Shown here piece after piece: positions 17,642-26,187 of a stretch of 60,252 nt of DNA. The stretch is from Sporolactobacillus laevolacticus DSM 442. Lineage in GTDB: Bacteria > Bacillota > Bacilli > Bacillales > Sporolactobacillaceae. The notes under the pieces are model-generated. The model did not search any database, had not been told where the DNA came from, and worked only from the letters and a program-made list of their open reading frames with translations. The first letter of the stretch is position 1, and each line of letters begins with the position of its first letter. The stretch is from assembly GCF_000497245.1 (NCBI RefSeq), contig NZ_AWTC01000021.1:1-60252 (forward strand), read 5' to 3'. The translations under genes and the position numbers were made by a program.

Positions 17642-18157
17642 ATGCGAGCGGATGAAGAGACGATTGGCTTATTTACGAAACTAGCTTCCGAGAAATTGAA
17701 CATTACAAAGAGTAAACTCAGGCACTTAACGATGGCACTCGAGAAAAATGGGTATCAGTTCACGCGAAATAAAAGTAATCAAAGAATCTTCTTTAAAGAA
17801 GATATGGAAACCATTAGTCAATTACTTGAAAAGTTGAATACCGGTCTGACAATCGATGACGCGGCAAAGCGCATATGTGACAAAACAGATTTGGACCATT
17901 TGCCAGCCGCCGTTGAATATGGATTAAACGTCTCAAGATCCGAGGTCACATTGGCTGCCGATCAATTTCGAGCAATGGTTGAACAGGTCGCCGCCTCTGC
18001 GGCGCAACAAGCAGCTGATCGGGTGGTAGAAAATTTCAGTACTGAGTTTGAACGGCGTATTGAACTCCGGGATAAACAATTGATGAGCAGGTTGAGAGAA
18101 ATAGCTGAGTCCAAAAAACAAAAAAAAGGGCTAGTTGCACGTCTGTTTGGTTATTGA
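17642..18157 (+). CDS. MerR-like HTH protein with coiled-coil tail (DUF3967/RacA-like)
   Basis: 171 aa. The first 70 residues form a MerR-type DNA-binding fold (KSKLRHLTMALEKNGYQF, then RIFFKEDMETI), followed by a long helical stretch rich in Ala and Gln (QVAASAAQQAADRVVE) and a charged tail ending KKQKKGLVARLFGY. This layout occurs in RacA-like and DUF3967 proteins of Bacillales, which bind DNA and may anchor it; the specific role here is not known. ATG 17642 follows GGGAGTG. Confidence 0.7.
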   Translation: MRADEETIGLFTKLASEKLNITKSKLRHLTMALEKNGYQFTRNKSNQRIFFKEDMETISQLLEKLNTGLTIDDAAKRICDKTDLDHLPAAVEYGLNVSRSEVTLAADQFRAMVEQVAASAAQQAADRVVENFSTEFERRIELRDKQLMSRLREIAESKKQKKGLVARLFGY

Positions 18158-18188
18158 AACCATCTGCAAACGATGCTTAGAGAATAAC

Positions 18189-18229
18189 AAAAGACTCGCT
18201 TTGATGATGAATCAAATAGCGAGTCTTTT
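18189..18229. terminator. Bidirectional terminator
   Basis: AAAAGACTCGCT pairs with AGCGAGTCTTTT, with an inner TTTGAT/ATCAAA pairing. Shared by two convergent genes. Confidence 0.9.
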
Positions 18230-18238
18230 GTTGGGGGG

Positions 18239-18520
18239 TTATGAAGGTTTGTATTCAAGTTTCTGGTATTCCTTATTTCTCTCAAAGAGCACTTTAGCAT
18301 AGGAACAAACCGGGATAATTGTCTTTTGTTCCTCTGTCGCCATGTTAACTACTGCCTGAATTAATTGTTGGGCAATGTGTTGACCGCGATAACTAGGGTC
18401 AACAAAAGTGTGGTCAATACTGAGCACAGACGGTCCTTGATCAGTATATGTGATTTCGCCGATTTCTTTATCAGATCCGTCCACCATGTAAAAACGATGA
18501 TTTCCCTTTTTTAATTCCAT
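18239..18520 (-). CDS. Small GNAT acetyltransferase, YjdJ-like
   Basis: 93 aa single-domain protein of the short GNAT type: SIDHTFVDPSYRGQHIAQQLI carries the acetyl-CoA loop (RGQHIA), and the end VCSYAKVLFERNKEYQKL is the conserved C-terminal motif of this group. Substrate unknown. GAGGGA lies seven bases before ATG 18520. Confidence 0.88.
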   Translation of the reverse strand: MELKKGNHRFYMVDGSDKEIGEITYTDQGPSVLSIDHTFVDPSYRGQHIAQQLIQAVVNMATEEQKTIIPVCSYAKVLFERNKEYQKLEYKPS

Positions 18521-18813
18521 CTTTGATCCCTCGATTCTTTTTTTTCTTTATCTAAGACATATGTTCATAACAATGATGGCACTCGATCACAAGAGGTTAG
18601 TAACTGAAATCAAACGATGTCTTTCTTACTTAATTTAACCATAAATGTAAGCGGTTTATCAAGGGGGGATCAATCAGGATCACACGAAAAACAGCGTTGA
18701 TCTGCATTCATGAAAATACATGAATGAACCGGATGCTTTGTCCATAACCAAAACGCATAAGTCTCATACCCTGTTAATGTAAGATGAATAATGGAAACAA
18801 GGAGGAGTTATGA
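18521..18813. other. Divergent intergenic region
   Basis: Contains the inverted repeat ATTCATG-AAAATA-CATGAAT (18706-18725) and CATACCCT at 18765, which resembles a sporulation sigma -10 (sigma-E/K type) upstream of the Cys-rich protein gene; the -35 match is weak. Confidence 0.35.
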
Positions 18814-19188
18814 ATGGGTTGGAATGACTTTGTATATGGTCAGCAATCCGGCTCCGGCTGCGGCTGTGGTGGTCAAAACATTGGCGGCAATTACAACAAC
18901 AACAGTAATTACAACACCAGTAATTTCAGTAATCGTTGTGATGGGCGGGATTTGTTGAGAGGTATTTCCAAGAACGATTTCATCAAAGTATTTCTGAAGA
19001 GTTCAAGACCGGTTAGTGGTTTCTTTGCCGGAGTATCAAGAAATGTGCTGACACTCTTCAATTGTGAGAAACGTAGAGTTTCCACAATCGACATTTGCCT
19101 TGAAGATATCGTTGCTATTAAATCGTTTGGTGAGCGATTCGATGATGACCGTCATGATGATCATCACGATGACTGTGGCTGCGACTGA
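18814..19188 (+). CDS. Cys/Gly/Asn-rich small protein with Asp/His/Cys tail, coat-protein-like
   Basis: 124 aa in three parts: a Gly/Cys/Asn-rich head (GSGCGCGGQN, then runs of Asn), a compact middle domain of about 60 residues (DFIKVFLKSSRPVSGFFAG...VSTIDICLEDIVAIKSF) that looks like a small beta-barrel, and a tail DDDRHDDHHDDCGCD likely to bind metal. I do not recognise a named family. Composition resembles spore coat or exosporium proteins, which is inference. ATG 18814 lies six bases after GGAGGAG. Monocistronic, with a terminator at 19248. Confidence 0.75.
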   Translation: MGWNDFVYGQQSGSGCGCGGQNIGGNYNNNSNYNTSNFSNRCDGRDLLRGISKNDFIKVFLKSSRPVSGFFAGVSRNVLTLFNCEKRRVSTIDICLEDIVAIKSFGERFDDDRHDDHHDDCGCD

Positions 19189-19247
19189 GCGTAACCGGTT
19201 TGAACAAAATAAATACAAATTGAATTTAAATTATTCATGTAAGTCGC

Positions 19248-19281
19248 GAACTTAAGGAACCCCCTTAAGTTCTCTTTTTTT
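19248..19281 (+). terminator. Terminator of the Cys-rich protein gene
   Basis: GAACTTAAGG pairs with CCTTAAGTTC, followed by TCTTTTTTT. Confidence 0.9.
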
Positions 19282-19445
19282 GCCAGATTTGTTGAAAAAA
19301 ATATTGGGATCACAGGTTATTCTGATCGTATTCACGCAATATACTTGAAAAGGTCGAAAGAAACCTAACTTTGACCAGTCTTTCAGAGAGTAGGTGATAA
19401 CTGATCAATCGGATCAAGGTTTCTTTATGTTTGTTTCTAAATAAA

Positions 19446-19459
19446 TGACAACGCTTACA
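19446..19459. promoter_or_regulatory. cre-like CcpA binding site
   Basis: TGACAACGCTTACA matches the Bacillus catabolite responsive element TGWAARCGYTWNCA at 13 of 14 positions. It lies 46 bases upstream of the sugar-binding protein gene, consistent with glucose repression. Confidence 0.6.
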
Positions 19460-19505
19460 AAAAGGCCACTTACGTCTAAAATGTCTGCATATCAATCGGG
19501 GGTGT

Positions 19506-20789
19506 ATGGATTTGAAAAAGAAATGGTTAGTTATTTTTGTTAGTGTTCTTCTCCTAGTTGCCATGACGGGTTGTGGAGGAAAAAGCGCTACTAATGGAAA
19601 AACAACGGTCGATATCTTTCAGTTTAAAGTAGAATTTAAAAATCAATTTAAGCAACTTGCAGACAAATATATGAAAGAGCATCCCAATGTTCAAATTAAT
19701 ATTACAACTGTGGGAGGCGGGAGTGATTATGGCGCTGCATTGAAATCCAAATTCGCTTCTGGGAATGAGCCTGCAATTTACAATATTGGCGGACCTCAAG
19801 ATGTAAAGGACTGGACCGGAAAACTCGCTGACCTGAAAGATACGAAAGCTGCGCAAGCCGCATTGCCCGGAACTTTGAAAGGTGTAACGAAAGGGAGCGA
19901 AGTATTCGGACTTCCCTATAATCAGGAAGGATACGGCCTACTCTATAATAAAAAAGTGTTGAAAAAAGCCGGAATTGATCCTGCTTCAATCCATACATTT
20001 GCGGATCTGACAAATGCCGCGAAGTTTTTAGATAAACAAAAAGCGTCTCTAGGGTTGAAAGCCGTTTTTGCTTATGCCGGAAAAGAGACTTGGGTGTCAG
20101 GACTTCACTCCTCGAACATCTTTTTGTCTCCGGAATTTGACCAAGACGTAACAAAGGCATATCAGTCAAAAACAGTCTCTTTTAAATATGGGAAACAATT
20201 GAAAGCATATCTTGATTTGCAGCAAAAGTACTCTGTGAAGCCTACAGCAAGCCTTGATTATTCACAACAAGTTGAAGAGCTGTTTTCGAATGGAAAAGTG
20301 GCCATGATTCAGCAAGGTAACTGGGTTTCACCAACAATTGTAGGTATTAATGCAGATTTTGCAAAAAATGGTATTGGTATTCTCCCTATTCCAGTGGACG
20401 GCTTTAAAACAGACAGCATCCCAGTGGGAGTGCCAATGTATTGGGCAGTAAATGCTCATAAGGATACAAAGACGATTAAGGCAGCAAAAGATTTTCTTGA
20501 TTGGATGTACACTTCTTCGGAAGGCAAGAAAATTGTCATTAACGATTTTCAATTTATCCCTGCCTATAAGGGCTATGATGTTTCTGGATTAAAGGACCCT
20601 ATTTCTAGATCAATTTATCAGTATTCAAAAGAAAATAAGACGATCGGCTGGGTATTTAACGGTTATCCTACCGGCTGGGGATTAAATACACTTGGTTCGG
20701 ACATTCAGCAATACATGAGCGGGAAATTAAGTTGGAACAACTTATTAAAGGATGTTGAGCAGAAGTGGAAGGATGCAAGATCTCAATAA
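19506..20789 (+). CDS. Sugar ABC transporter substrate-binding lipoprotein
   Basis: 427 aa extracellular solute-binding protein of the CUT1 (maltose/oligosaccharide) type. A lipoprotein signal peptide ends in the lipobox MTGC (Cys about residue 23); then come the family stretches FKQLADKYMKEHPNVQ, LPYNQEGYGLLYNKKVLKKAG and FSNGKVAMIQQGNW. Captures an unidentified sugar outside the membrane for the two permeases downstream. ATG 19506 is close to GGGGG; TTG 19512 is a possible alternative. A 293-base gap with a repeat-like block separates it from the permease genes. Confidence 0.9.
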   Translation: MDLKKKWLVIFVSVLLLVAMTGCGGKSATNGKTTVDIFQFKVEFKNQFKQLADKYMKEHPNVQINITTVGGGSDYGAALKSKFASGNEPAIYNIGGPQDVKDWTGKLADLKDTKAAQAALPGTLKGVTKGSEVFGLPYNQEGYGLLYNKKVLKKAGIDPASIHTFADLTNAAKFLDKQKASLGLKAVFAYAGKETWVSGLHSSNIFLSPEFDQDVTKAYQSKTVSFKYGKQLKAYLDLQQKYSVKPTASLDYSQQVEELFSNGKVAMIQQGNWVSPTIVGINADFAKNGIGILPIPVDGFKTDSIPVGVPMYWAVNAHKDTKTIKAAKDFLDWMYTSSEGKKIVINDFQFIPAYKGYDVSGLKDPISRSIYQYSKENKTIGWVFNGYPTGWGLNTLGSDIQQYMSGKLSWNNLLKDVEQKWKDARSQ

Positions 20790-20870
20790 TTACAATATGT
20801 ATGCAAATATAACTGTTTATAAAGTAGGCTATGTTAAAGCTCACTATTGAATTTGCTACTGTGTTAATTG

Positions 20871-21060
20871 GAGCGGATGGGTGAGACTCCTCAGCAAAGT
20901 ATTGGGCGAGGAGCCTAGCGGAGCGACCGTGGCCGTACCTATTGATGCGCGCATATGGAGTGAAAATCAAAATGTAAGTTTTTACAGAGCCATAGAGTTA
21001 ACTAAGAAGCGACCATTGCGGAGGACGAGGCAGCACACTGCTTTGGCCTCCATATTCTTT
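20871..21060. repeat. Repeat-like structured block inside the operon
   Basis: Between the binding-protein and permease genes lies a GC-richer block with TGAGACTCCTC...GAGGAGCC (hairpin near 20883-20918), two AGCGACC segments (20924 and 21008 region), and ATATGGAG (20953-20960) complementary to CTCCATAT (21048-21055). It resembles in style the dispersed intergenic repeats of Bacillaceae beginning GTGAGACTCC. Only one copy is in the window, so repeat status is unproven. Confidence 0.4.
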
Positions 21061-21082
21061 AATTTAACAGGAGGTGGAACGG

Positions 21083-21943
21083 ATGAAAAGAAAGAATAGC
21101 TGGTTTTACTTTTTTATCGCACCCATTTTCATTGCCCTAGTCATGGTTATAATCGTTCCTCTTATATTAGGCATCTATTACTCATTTACCAACTGGAATG
21201 GCATTCAGTCAACTAAGATGGTAGGTTTTGCAAATTATGTCGCGATTTTTCATGATAAAGGATTTATTGATTCTCTTTGGTTTACGGTTAAATTTTCCAT
21301 TGTCTCAATTGTGTTAACAAATCTGATTGGCTTATCGCTTGCTTTGATTGTCACGCAAAAATTCAAAGGCAATCATTTTCTGCGTACTGTATTTTTTATG
21401 CCGAACCTGATTGGTGGACTGATTCTTGGTTTTATCTGGCAGTTTATCTTTATTAAGGCTTTTTCTTCTGTTGGTGATTTAATTGGTATGGCTTCATTAA
21501 AAGATTGGCTGGCGACACCGGATACGGGATTTTGGGGGTTGGTCATTTTAATGAGCTGGCAATATTCGGGGTATATCATGGTGATTTATATTGCTTATCT
21601 AGAAGGGATGGATCGCGAGCTGCTCGAAGCCGCAGAGATTGATGGTGCAAATATCTGGCAACGCTTCCGGCATATTATTGTACCCTTAATTGCCCCCGCT
21701 TTTACAGTGAACTTGTTTCTCACATTGTCCAATTCCTTTAAAATGTATGATCAGAACCTTTCGCTGACGGCAGGCGGTCCTTATAATTCTACACAAATGG
21801 TCGCAATGAATATCTTTAATACGGCCTTCGGACAAAACCAGATGGCGCTTGGACAGGCAAAGGCGGTCGTTTTCTTCGTAGTTATCGCAGCTGTATCGTT
21901 AACACAGGTTTATTACAGTAAGAAGCGGGAGGTGGAGCTGTAA
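21083..21943 (+). CDS. Sugar ABC transporter permease, MalF-type
   Basis: 286 aa, six membrane segments. The cytoplasmic EAA loop EAAEIDGANIWQRFRHIIVP, which docks on the ATPase, is at about residues 185-205. Start ATG 21083, eight bases after AGGAGG. Stop overlaps the next start (TAATG). Forms the transmembrane pore together with the following gene product. Confidence 0.92.
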   Translation: MKRKNSWFYFFIAPIFIALVMVIIVPLILGIYYSFTNWNGIQSTKMVGFANYVAIFHDKGFIDSLWFTVKFSIVSIVLTNLIGLSLALIVTQKFKGNHFLRTVFFMPNLIGGLILGFIWQFIFIKAFSSVGDLIGMASLKDWLATPDTGFWGLVILMSWQYSGYIMVIYIAYLEGMDRELLEAAEIDGANIWQRFRHIIVPLIAPAFTVNLFLTLSNSFKMYDQNLSLTAGGPYNSTQMVAMNIFNTAFGQNQMALGQAKAVVFFVVIAAVSLTQVYYSKKREVEL

Positions 21944-22764
21944 TGAAGTCGAGAAACAATTGGCGTTACTTATTTGCTGGAATCGGTTTTTTCCTTGCCA
22001 TTGTCTGGATTTTACCTTTCTATTTGATGCTCTCAAATTCATTTAAAACAAAAGCGGAAATTTTTCTCAATGCACTTGGACTGCCTCACCGATTCACAGC
22101 TGAAAATTATCCAACCGCTATGCAACAGCTTGACTTTTTCCGCTCGTTTCTTAACTCAATAATCATTACGGTGTGCAGTATCACAATCATCATCATTTTT
22201 TCTTCTATGGCTGCTTACGCGCTCGTTCGCACGAAACGTAAAGTCAGCAGTGTCATATTTATGATCTTTATTGCTGCGATGCTGATTCCTTTTCAAACAG
22301 TGATGATACCACTGATCTCAGTTTTTGGTGCTGCGGAGATGCTGAATCGGGTAGGGCTAATGTTTATGTACCTGGGGTTCGGTTCAAGCTTATCAATCTT
22401 CTTATATCACGGATCGATCAAATCTATTTCTGTTTCACTTGATGAAGCCGCAAGAATCGATGGGTGCAACCGCTGGCAAACATTTTGGTATGTGATTTTT
22501 CCAATACTCAAGCCGATGACTGTAACGGTAATGATTTTAAATGCAGTCTGGATCTGGAATGATTATCTTTTACCGTCACTCGTCATTAATAGTCCGGGAA
22601 AAGAGACCATTCCGCTCAAAATGTTCTTCTTTTTCGGCGAATATACCAAACAATGGCATCTTGCGCTTGCCGGACTGACTTTGTCGATTATTCCGATTAT
22701 CCTCGTCTATTTCTTTGCTCAAAGACAAATAATAAAAGGGATGACACAGGGCTCCGTAAAATAA
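21943..22764 (+). CDS. Sugar ABC transporter permease, MalG-type
   Basis: 273 aa, six membrane segments, with the EAA loop DEAARIDGCNRWQTFWYVIF at about residues 166-186. Its start codon shares the A of the preceding stop. No ATPase gene follows; the operon ends at a terminator. In Firmicutes such CUT1 systems commonly use a shared ATPase of the MsmX type encoded elsewhere, which is inferred here. Confidence 0.92.
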   Translation: MKSRNNWRYLFAGIGFFLAIVWILPFYLMLSNSFKTKAEIFLNALGLPHRFTAENYPTAMQQLDFFRSFLNSIIITVCSITIIIIFSSMAAYALVRTKRKVSSVIFMIFIAAMLIPFQTVMIPLISVFGAAEMLNRVGLMFMYLGFGSSLSIFLYHGSIKSISVSLDEAARIDGCNRWQTFWYVIFPILKPMTVTVMILNAVWIWNDYLLPSLVINSPGKETIPLKMFFFFGEYTKQWHLALAGLTLSIIPIILVYFFAQRQIIKGMTQGSVK

Positions 22765-22790
22765 TAACAAATTGTTAAAAGAAGAAACGA

Positions 22791-22815
22791 GTCGGCAATC
22801 GCCGGCTTTTTTATT
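22791..22815 (+). terminator. Terminator of the sugar ABC operon
   Basis: GTCGGC-AATC-GCCGGC stem (one G-T pair) followed by TTTTTT. Confidence 0.85.
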
Positions 22816-22904
22816 TATTGAAGCATGTTTGCAGTTTCTTGATGTTCCTTGTAAGATAATAGTTAAATTAAATGCTATGAATCGAGTCTATTGGAGTGAG
22901 CCAA

Positions 22905-24452
22905 ATGTCTAAAAAGAAAAAGTTCGCTTTTGCGGCTGCGTTGACCGGTGCGGCTGCAGCTGCACTGACAGCCGGCATGTATATCCGCCAGGAAGCGGCG
23001 AAACGCAAGCCATTTGAAATTGAAGAAATGACAATCACCGGAATGCAGAAAGCACTCAAACTTGGACAAGTGACTTCGAAAGACTTGGTCCAGATGTATC
23101 TAGATCGCATTGATCTGTTTGACAAAAAAGGTCCCCAGCTGAATGCGGTCATCGAAATCAATCCTGATGCATTGCATGAAGCAGAGGCATGTGACGTCAG
23201 GCGTACTGTGACGCCGGAAATCGGCCCATTATTCGGTATTCCTGTAATTGTTAAAGATAATATAAATACAGCTGGGAAAATGCATACGACCGCGGGCTCG
23301 GTCGCACTGGCAAATCATAGAGCGGTTGAAGACGCCTTCGTAATAAAACAGTTAAAGAAAGCAGGCGCGATTATTCTAGCGAAAGCGAATCTGACAGAAT
23401 TCGCGAATTTTATTACCGAAGGCATGCCGAACGGCTACAGCTCTTTGGGAGGACAAGTCCTAAATCCTTACGGTGCATCATTTGATGTCGGCGGATCAAG
23501 CAGCGGGACAGCTGCTGCAATTGCCGCCAATCTTGGAGCGGTCGGCGTCGGAACCGAAACCTCAGGTTCAATCATCTGTCCTGCCGCATATAATTCACTT
23601 GTGGGCATCAAACCGACAATTGGCGTAGTTAGTAGACGTGGTATCGTTCCGATTTCCCACAGCCAAGACACGGCTGGCCCAATTGCGCGTACAGTTCAGG
23701 ACGCAGTTTTACTGCTGAATGCAATAACCGGTATGGATGAAGACGATGAAGAGACCATCTGGAGCCAGGGGGATGTGGCAAAGGATTATACGGTCTATTT
23801 AAAACGTGGAGAATTAAAGAATGCGCGACTAGGCATTGACCGCCGTTATTTAGACTCTGTTAGTGACGAGAAAGCGGTGATTATTAATCGTGCGCTGGAT
23901 CTGATGCGCGAGAAAGGTGCAATAATTGTTGATCCTGCAATCATTCCATCTACGGATTCGTTAGAAGGACGTGAATCATCGGTCATGATTCAAGAATTCA
24001 AATATGACCTAAATCAATACCTTGAAAAACTCCCTGAGGACGTCCCTGTCCATAATCTCTCTGAATTAATTGCTTATAATGAGGCTCATGCAGACAAGGC
24101 GTTAAAATATGGACAAACGTTGCTTGAAAAGGCCGAGAAATTAAGCGGTGATTTAGGCAGCCGCGATTATTTAGCCGATCGTGCGGAAGACTTACGATTA
24201 TCACAAAAGGAAGGCATTGATGCAGTCATTAAGACACGCAAACTGGATGCACTTATTTTTGCGGATTATCAAGGTTCCGATATTGCGGCAAAGGCAGGAT
24301 ATCCTTCAATTACGGTACCTGCTGGCTATACAAGCGATGGCGAACCGATCGGCATTACCTTTGTTGGCATGGCGTTTAGTGAACCTCGATTGATTGAACT
24401 TGCTTATTCGTTTGAACAGACCACACAGCATCGCGTCAAGCCTTCGCTGTAA
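22905..24452 (+). CDS. Amidase signature enzyme with N-terminal membrane anchor
   Basis: 515 aa. The Ser-cisSer-Lys triad of the family is visible: lysine in PVIVKDN, cis-serine in GGSSSGTAAA and the nucleophile in ETSGSI. The N-terminal 25 residues are an Ala-rich hydrophobic stretch after KKKK, so the enzyme is probably membrane-anchored or exported and not the GatA subunit of the tRNA amidotransferase. Substrate unknown. ATG 22905 lies eight bases after GGAG; a GTG at 22896 is too close. Monocistronic. Confidence 0.88.
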   Translation: MSKKKKFAFAAALTGAAAAALTAGMYIRQEAAKRKPFEIEEMTITGMQKALKLGQVTSKDLVQMYLDRIDLFDKKGPQLNAVIEINPDALHEAEACDVRRTVTPEIGPLFGIPVIVKDNINTAGKMHTTAGSVALANHRAVEDAFVIKQLKKAGAIILAKANLTEFANFITEGMPNGYSSLGGQVLNPYGASFDVGGSSSGTAAAIAANLGAVGVGTETSGSIICPAAYNSLVGIKPTIGVVSRRGIVPISHSQDTAGPIARTVQDAVLLLNAITGMDEDDEETIWSQGDVAKDYTVYLKRGELKNARLGIDRRYLDSVSDEKAVIINRALDLMREKGAIIVDPAIIPSTDSLEGRESSVMIQEFKYDLNQYLEKLPEDVPVHNLSELIAYNEAHADKALKYGQTLLEKAEKLSGDLGSRDYLADRAEDLRLSQKEGIDAVIKTRKLDALIFADYQGSDIAAKAGYPSITVPAGYTSDGEPIGITFVGMAFSEPRLIELAYSFEQTTQHRVKPSL

Positions 24453-24500
24453 TATATACGACTCAGAGTTTCATATAGCAAAGGAACATATCGGCTTAGC

Positions 24501-24535
24501 AAGGTGTCCATTTTAAAAAATGGGCACCTTTCTCA
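24501..24535 (+). terminator. Terminator after the amidase gene
   Basis: AAGGTGTCCATTTT pairs imperfectly with AATGGGCACCTT, followed by TCTCATCTT. Confidence 0.75.
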
Positions 24536-24581
24536 TCTTATCGAATACACATAAATTAGGATAAGTGGGGAGGCCGAGCAT

Positions 24582-25019
24582 ATGTCCTATGAATACGAGT
24601 ACCAAGCGCACCTAGACACGAATGAGCAAACACTTGAACGACTCCAAGCCGCGATCAATCGGGAACGACATGCGGTCAATTGTTACGAAGCGCTGATGAA
24701 GCAGGCAAAAACAGATAGGGAGCAAAGACAAATTGCTGATATACGTGATGATGAGATTCAACATGAACAGCAATTTTTAGCGCTATATCGAAATTTATCT
24801 GAAGATCCGATCCAAGATACTCCATTTAATTCTTGCCCGAGTACCTATCTCGAAAGCCTTCGTCACAGCATTGAGGATGAACAGCACTCTGTTGACTTCT
24901 ATCTTAAATCAGGAGATGCAACTCTTGATTTGGATGTGAAACGTTGCTTTTATCGGATGGCAAAAGATGAACAAAAACACGCCATATGGTTTCTCTATTT
25001 TTACTCCTTGTACAAATAA
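24582..25019 (+). CDS. Ferritin-like (rubrerythrin-type) four-helix protein
   Basis: 145 aa. Helices carry paired metal-ligand motifs: NRERHAVNCYE, RDDEIQHEQQF, IEDEQHSVDFY and AKDEQKHAIWF, that is four Glu-containing helices with two ExxH pairs as in the ferritin-like superfamily. Such proteins act in iron or peroxide handling or on spores; the exact role is unknown. The preceding GGGGAGG is well spaced from ATG 24582. Confidence 0.8.
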   Translation: MSYEYEYQAHLDTNEQTLERLQAAINRERHAVNCYEALMKQAKTDREQRQIADIRDDEIQHEQQFLALYRNLSEDPIQDTPFNSCPSTYLESLRHSIEDEQHSVDFYLKSGDATLDLDVKRCFYRMAKDEQKHAIWFLYFYSLYK

Positions 25020-25027
25020 ATTCATGT

Positions 25028-25066
25028 AAAAAGGCATGCCTATGATCGTTCGCAGGCATGCCTTTT
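25028..25066. terminator. Bidirectional terminator
   Basis: AAAAGGCATGCCT pairs with AGGCATGCCTTTT. Serves two convergent genes. Confidence 0.9.
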
Positions 25067-25074
25067 ATGATTGT

Positions 25075-26007
25075 TTAATTGTTTTTTGAATCAGCAGTTC
25101 TTAACATAACGGATTGTTTTTTCACAAAGAGTGTTGCCGACAATGTGAAGACAATCAGTCCCAGCCAGATGAACGAGAAGGAAACAAGCTGGGTGAGATG
25201 AAACGGTTCTCTGTAGATTGCGATGCCGATAATCAGCTGCATCGTCGGTGTAATGTATTGAAAAAAACCGACCATTGTCAATGAAATGCGTTGTGCGCCC
25301 TCGGCAAAAAAGAGGAGCGGCACCGCTGTAACGACACCGGTGCCAACCAAAAGTAAAGTCGTCAGCCATGATTCAGTGCCGAATGATGCAACGCCCGCCT
25401 GCTGCAAATAGATCAGATAAATAAGTGCAGCGGGAACAACAAATAGGGTTTCAAACGTGAGTTCCATTGATGGCGCGATATGAATCAGTTTTTTCGCTAA
25501 ACCATAAAAACCGAACGTTAAAGCTAGTGACAAAGCGATCCAAGGCACTTGTCCAAAATTTATCGTTTGAATCAGTACACCTGCGGCAGCAAGCAGAAAA
25601 GCGACCAACTGCCAAACGGTCAATTTCTCCTTAAGAAAAACAATCCCCAGAAGAATGCTCACAAGAGGATTGACGTAATACCCCATGCTCGATTCAATCA
25701 CATGCCCATTGTTTACCGCCCATATGTAGACCAACCAATTAACACTAATCAGGACCGAAGCTATAAACACAAAGAACAGTAGTTTTGGCTGAACCAGTAA
25801 ACTCTTTAATTGCTGAATGAAGCTACCCAGCGTTTTGGAAGCCATTAATAGCACGAACATAAAAATAAGGGACCAAAAAATGCGATGTGCCAAAATTTCT
25901 AACGCCGGCACTTGGTTAAATAAAATCCAATACAGTGGAAATAGGCCCCACATAAAATAAGCCGACAGAGCGTAAGTAGCGCCTATTTTCGTTTCTCGGT
26001 TGTTCAT
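25075..26007 (-). CDS. rarD: EamA/RarD family permease
   Basis: 310 aa with ten hydrophobic segments in two EamA repeats. The N-terminus ATYALSAYFMWGLFPLYW and ILAHRIFWSL are characteristic of RarD-type proteins (once named for chloramphenicol sensitivity), and ESSMGYYVNPL follows. Substrate unknown. ATG 26007 lacks a clear Shine-Dalgarno sequence, which is unusual beside its neighbours. No in-frame alternative looks better. Confidence 0.85.
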   Translation of the reverse strand: MNNRETKIGATYALSAYFMWGLFPLYWILFNQVPALEILAHRIFWSLIFMFVLLMASKTLGSFIQQLKSLLVQPKLLFFVFIASVLISVNWLVYIWAVNNGHVIESSMGYYVNPLVSILLGIVFLKEKLTVWQLVAFLLAAAGVLIQTINFGQVPWIALSLALTFGFYGLAKKLIHIAPSMELTFETLFVVPAALIYLIYLQQAGVASFGTESWLTTLLLVGTGVVTAVPLLFFAEGAQRISLTMVGFFQYITPTMQLIIGIAIYREPFHLTQLVSFSFIWLGLIVFTLSATLFVKKQSVMLRTADSKNN

Positions 26008-26187
26008 AGGGATGTTAAGCAGAAAGCCGAAGCCTTTGCTGAACCGTCACTTCCTTTCTTGTTGCGATATTTTGACAAATAACAGGCTGAAAAGAACCAT
26101 TCATTCATTGTATCGGCTTTCTGCACGGCTGACTAGAGGAATGTTCAGGCTTATAGATAGCAAAATTGTGATACGGTTAACGTTTTT

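Larger units (their letters stand above)
19189..19505. other. Leader region of the sugar ABC operon
   Basis: After the terminator at 19248-19281 it holds an inverted repeat AAAGAAACCT (19357-19366) / AGGTTTCTTT (19417-19426), a weak TTGACC promoter element at 19371-19376, and the cre-like site at 19446-19459. Confidence 0.45.

Noticed and set aside
20881-21099. 72-codon open frame between the sugar-binding protein and permease genes
   Set aside because: It falls in the repeat-like block and runs into the permease ribosome binding site; no start signal of its own.
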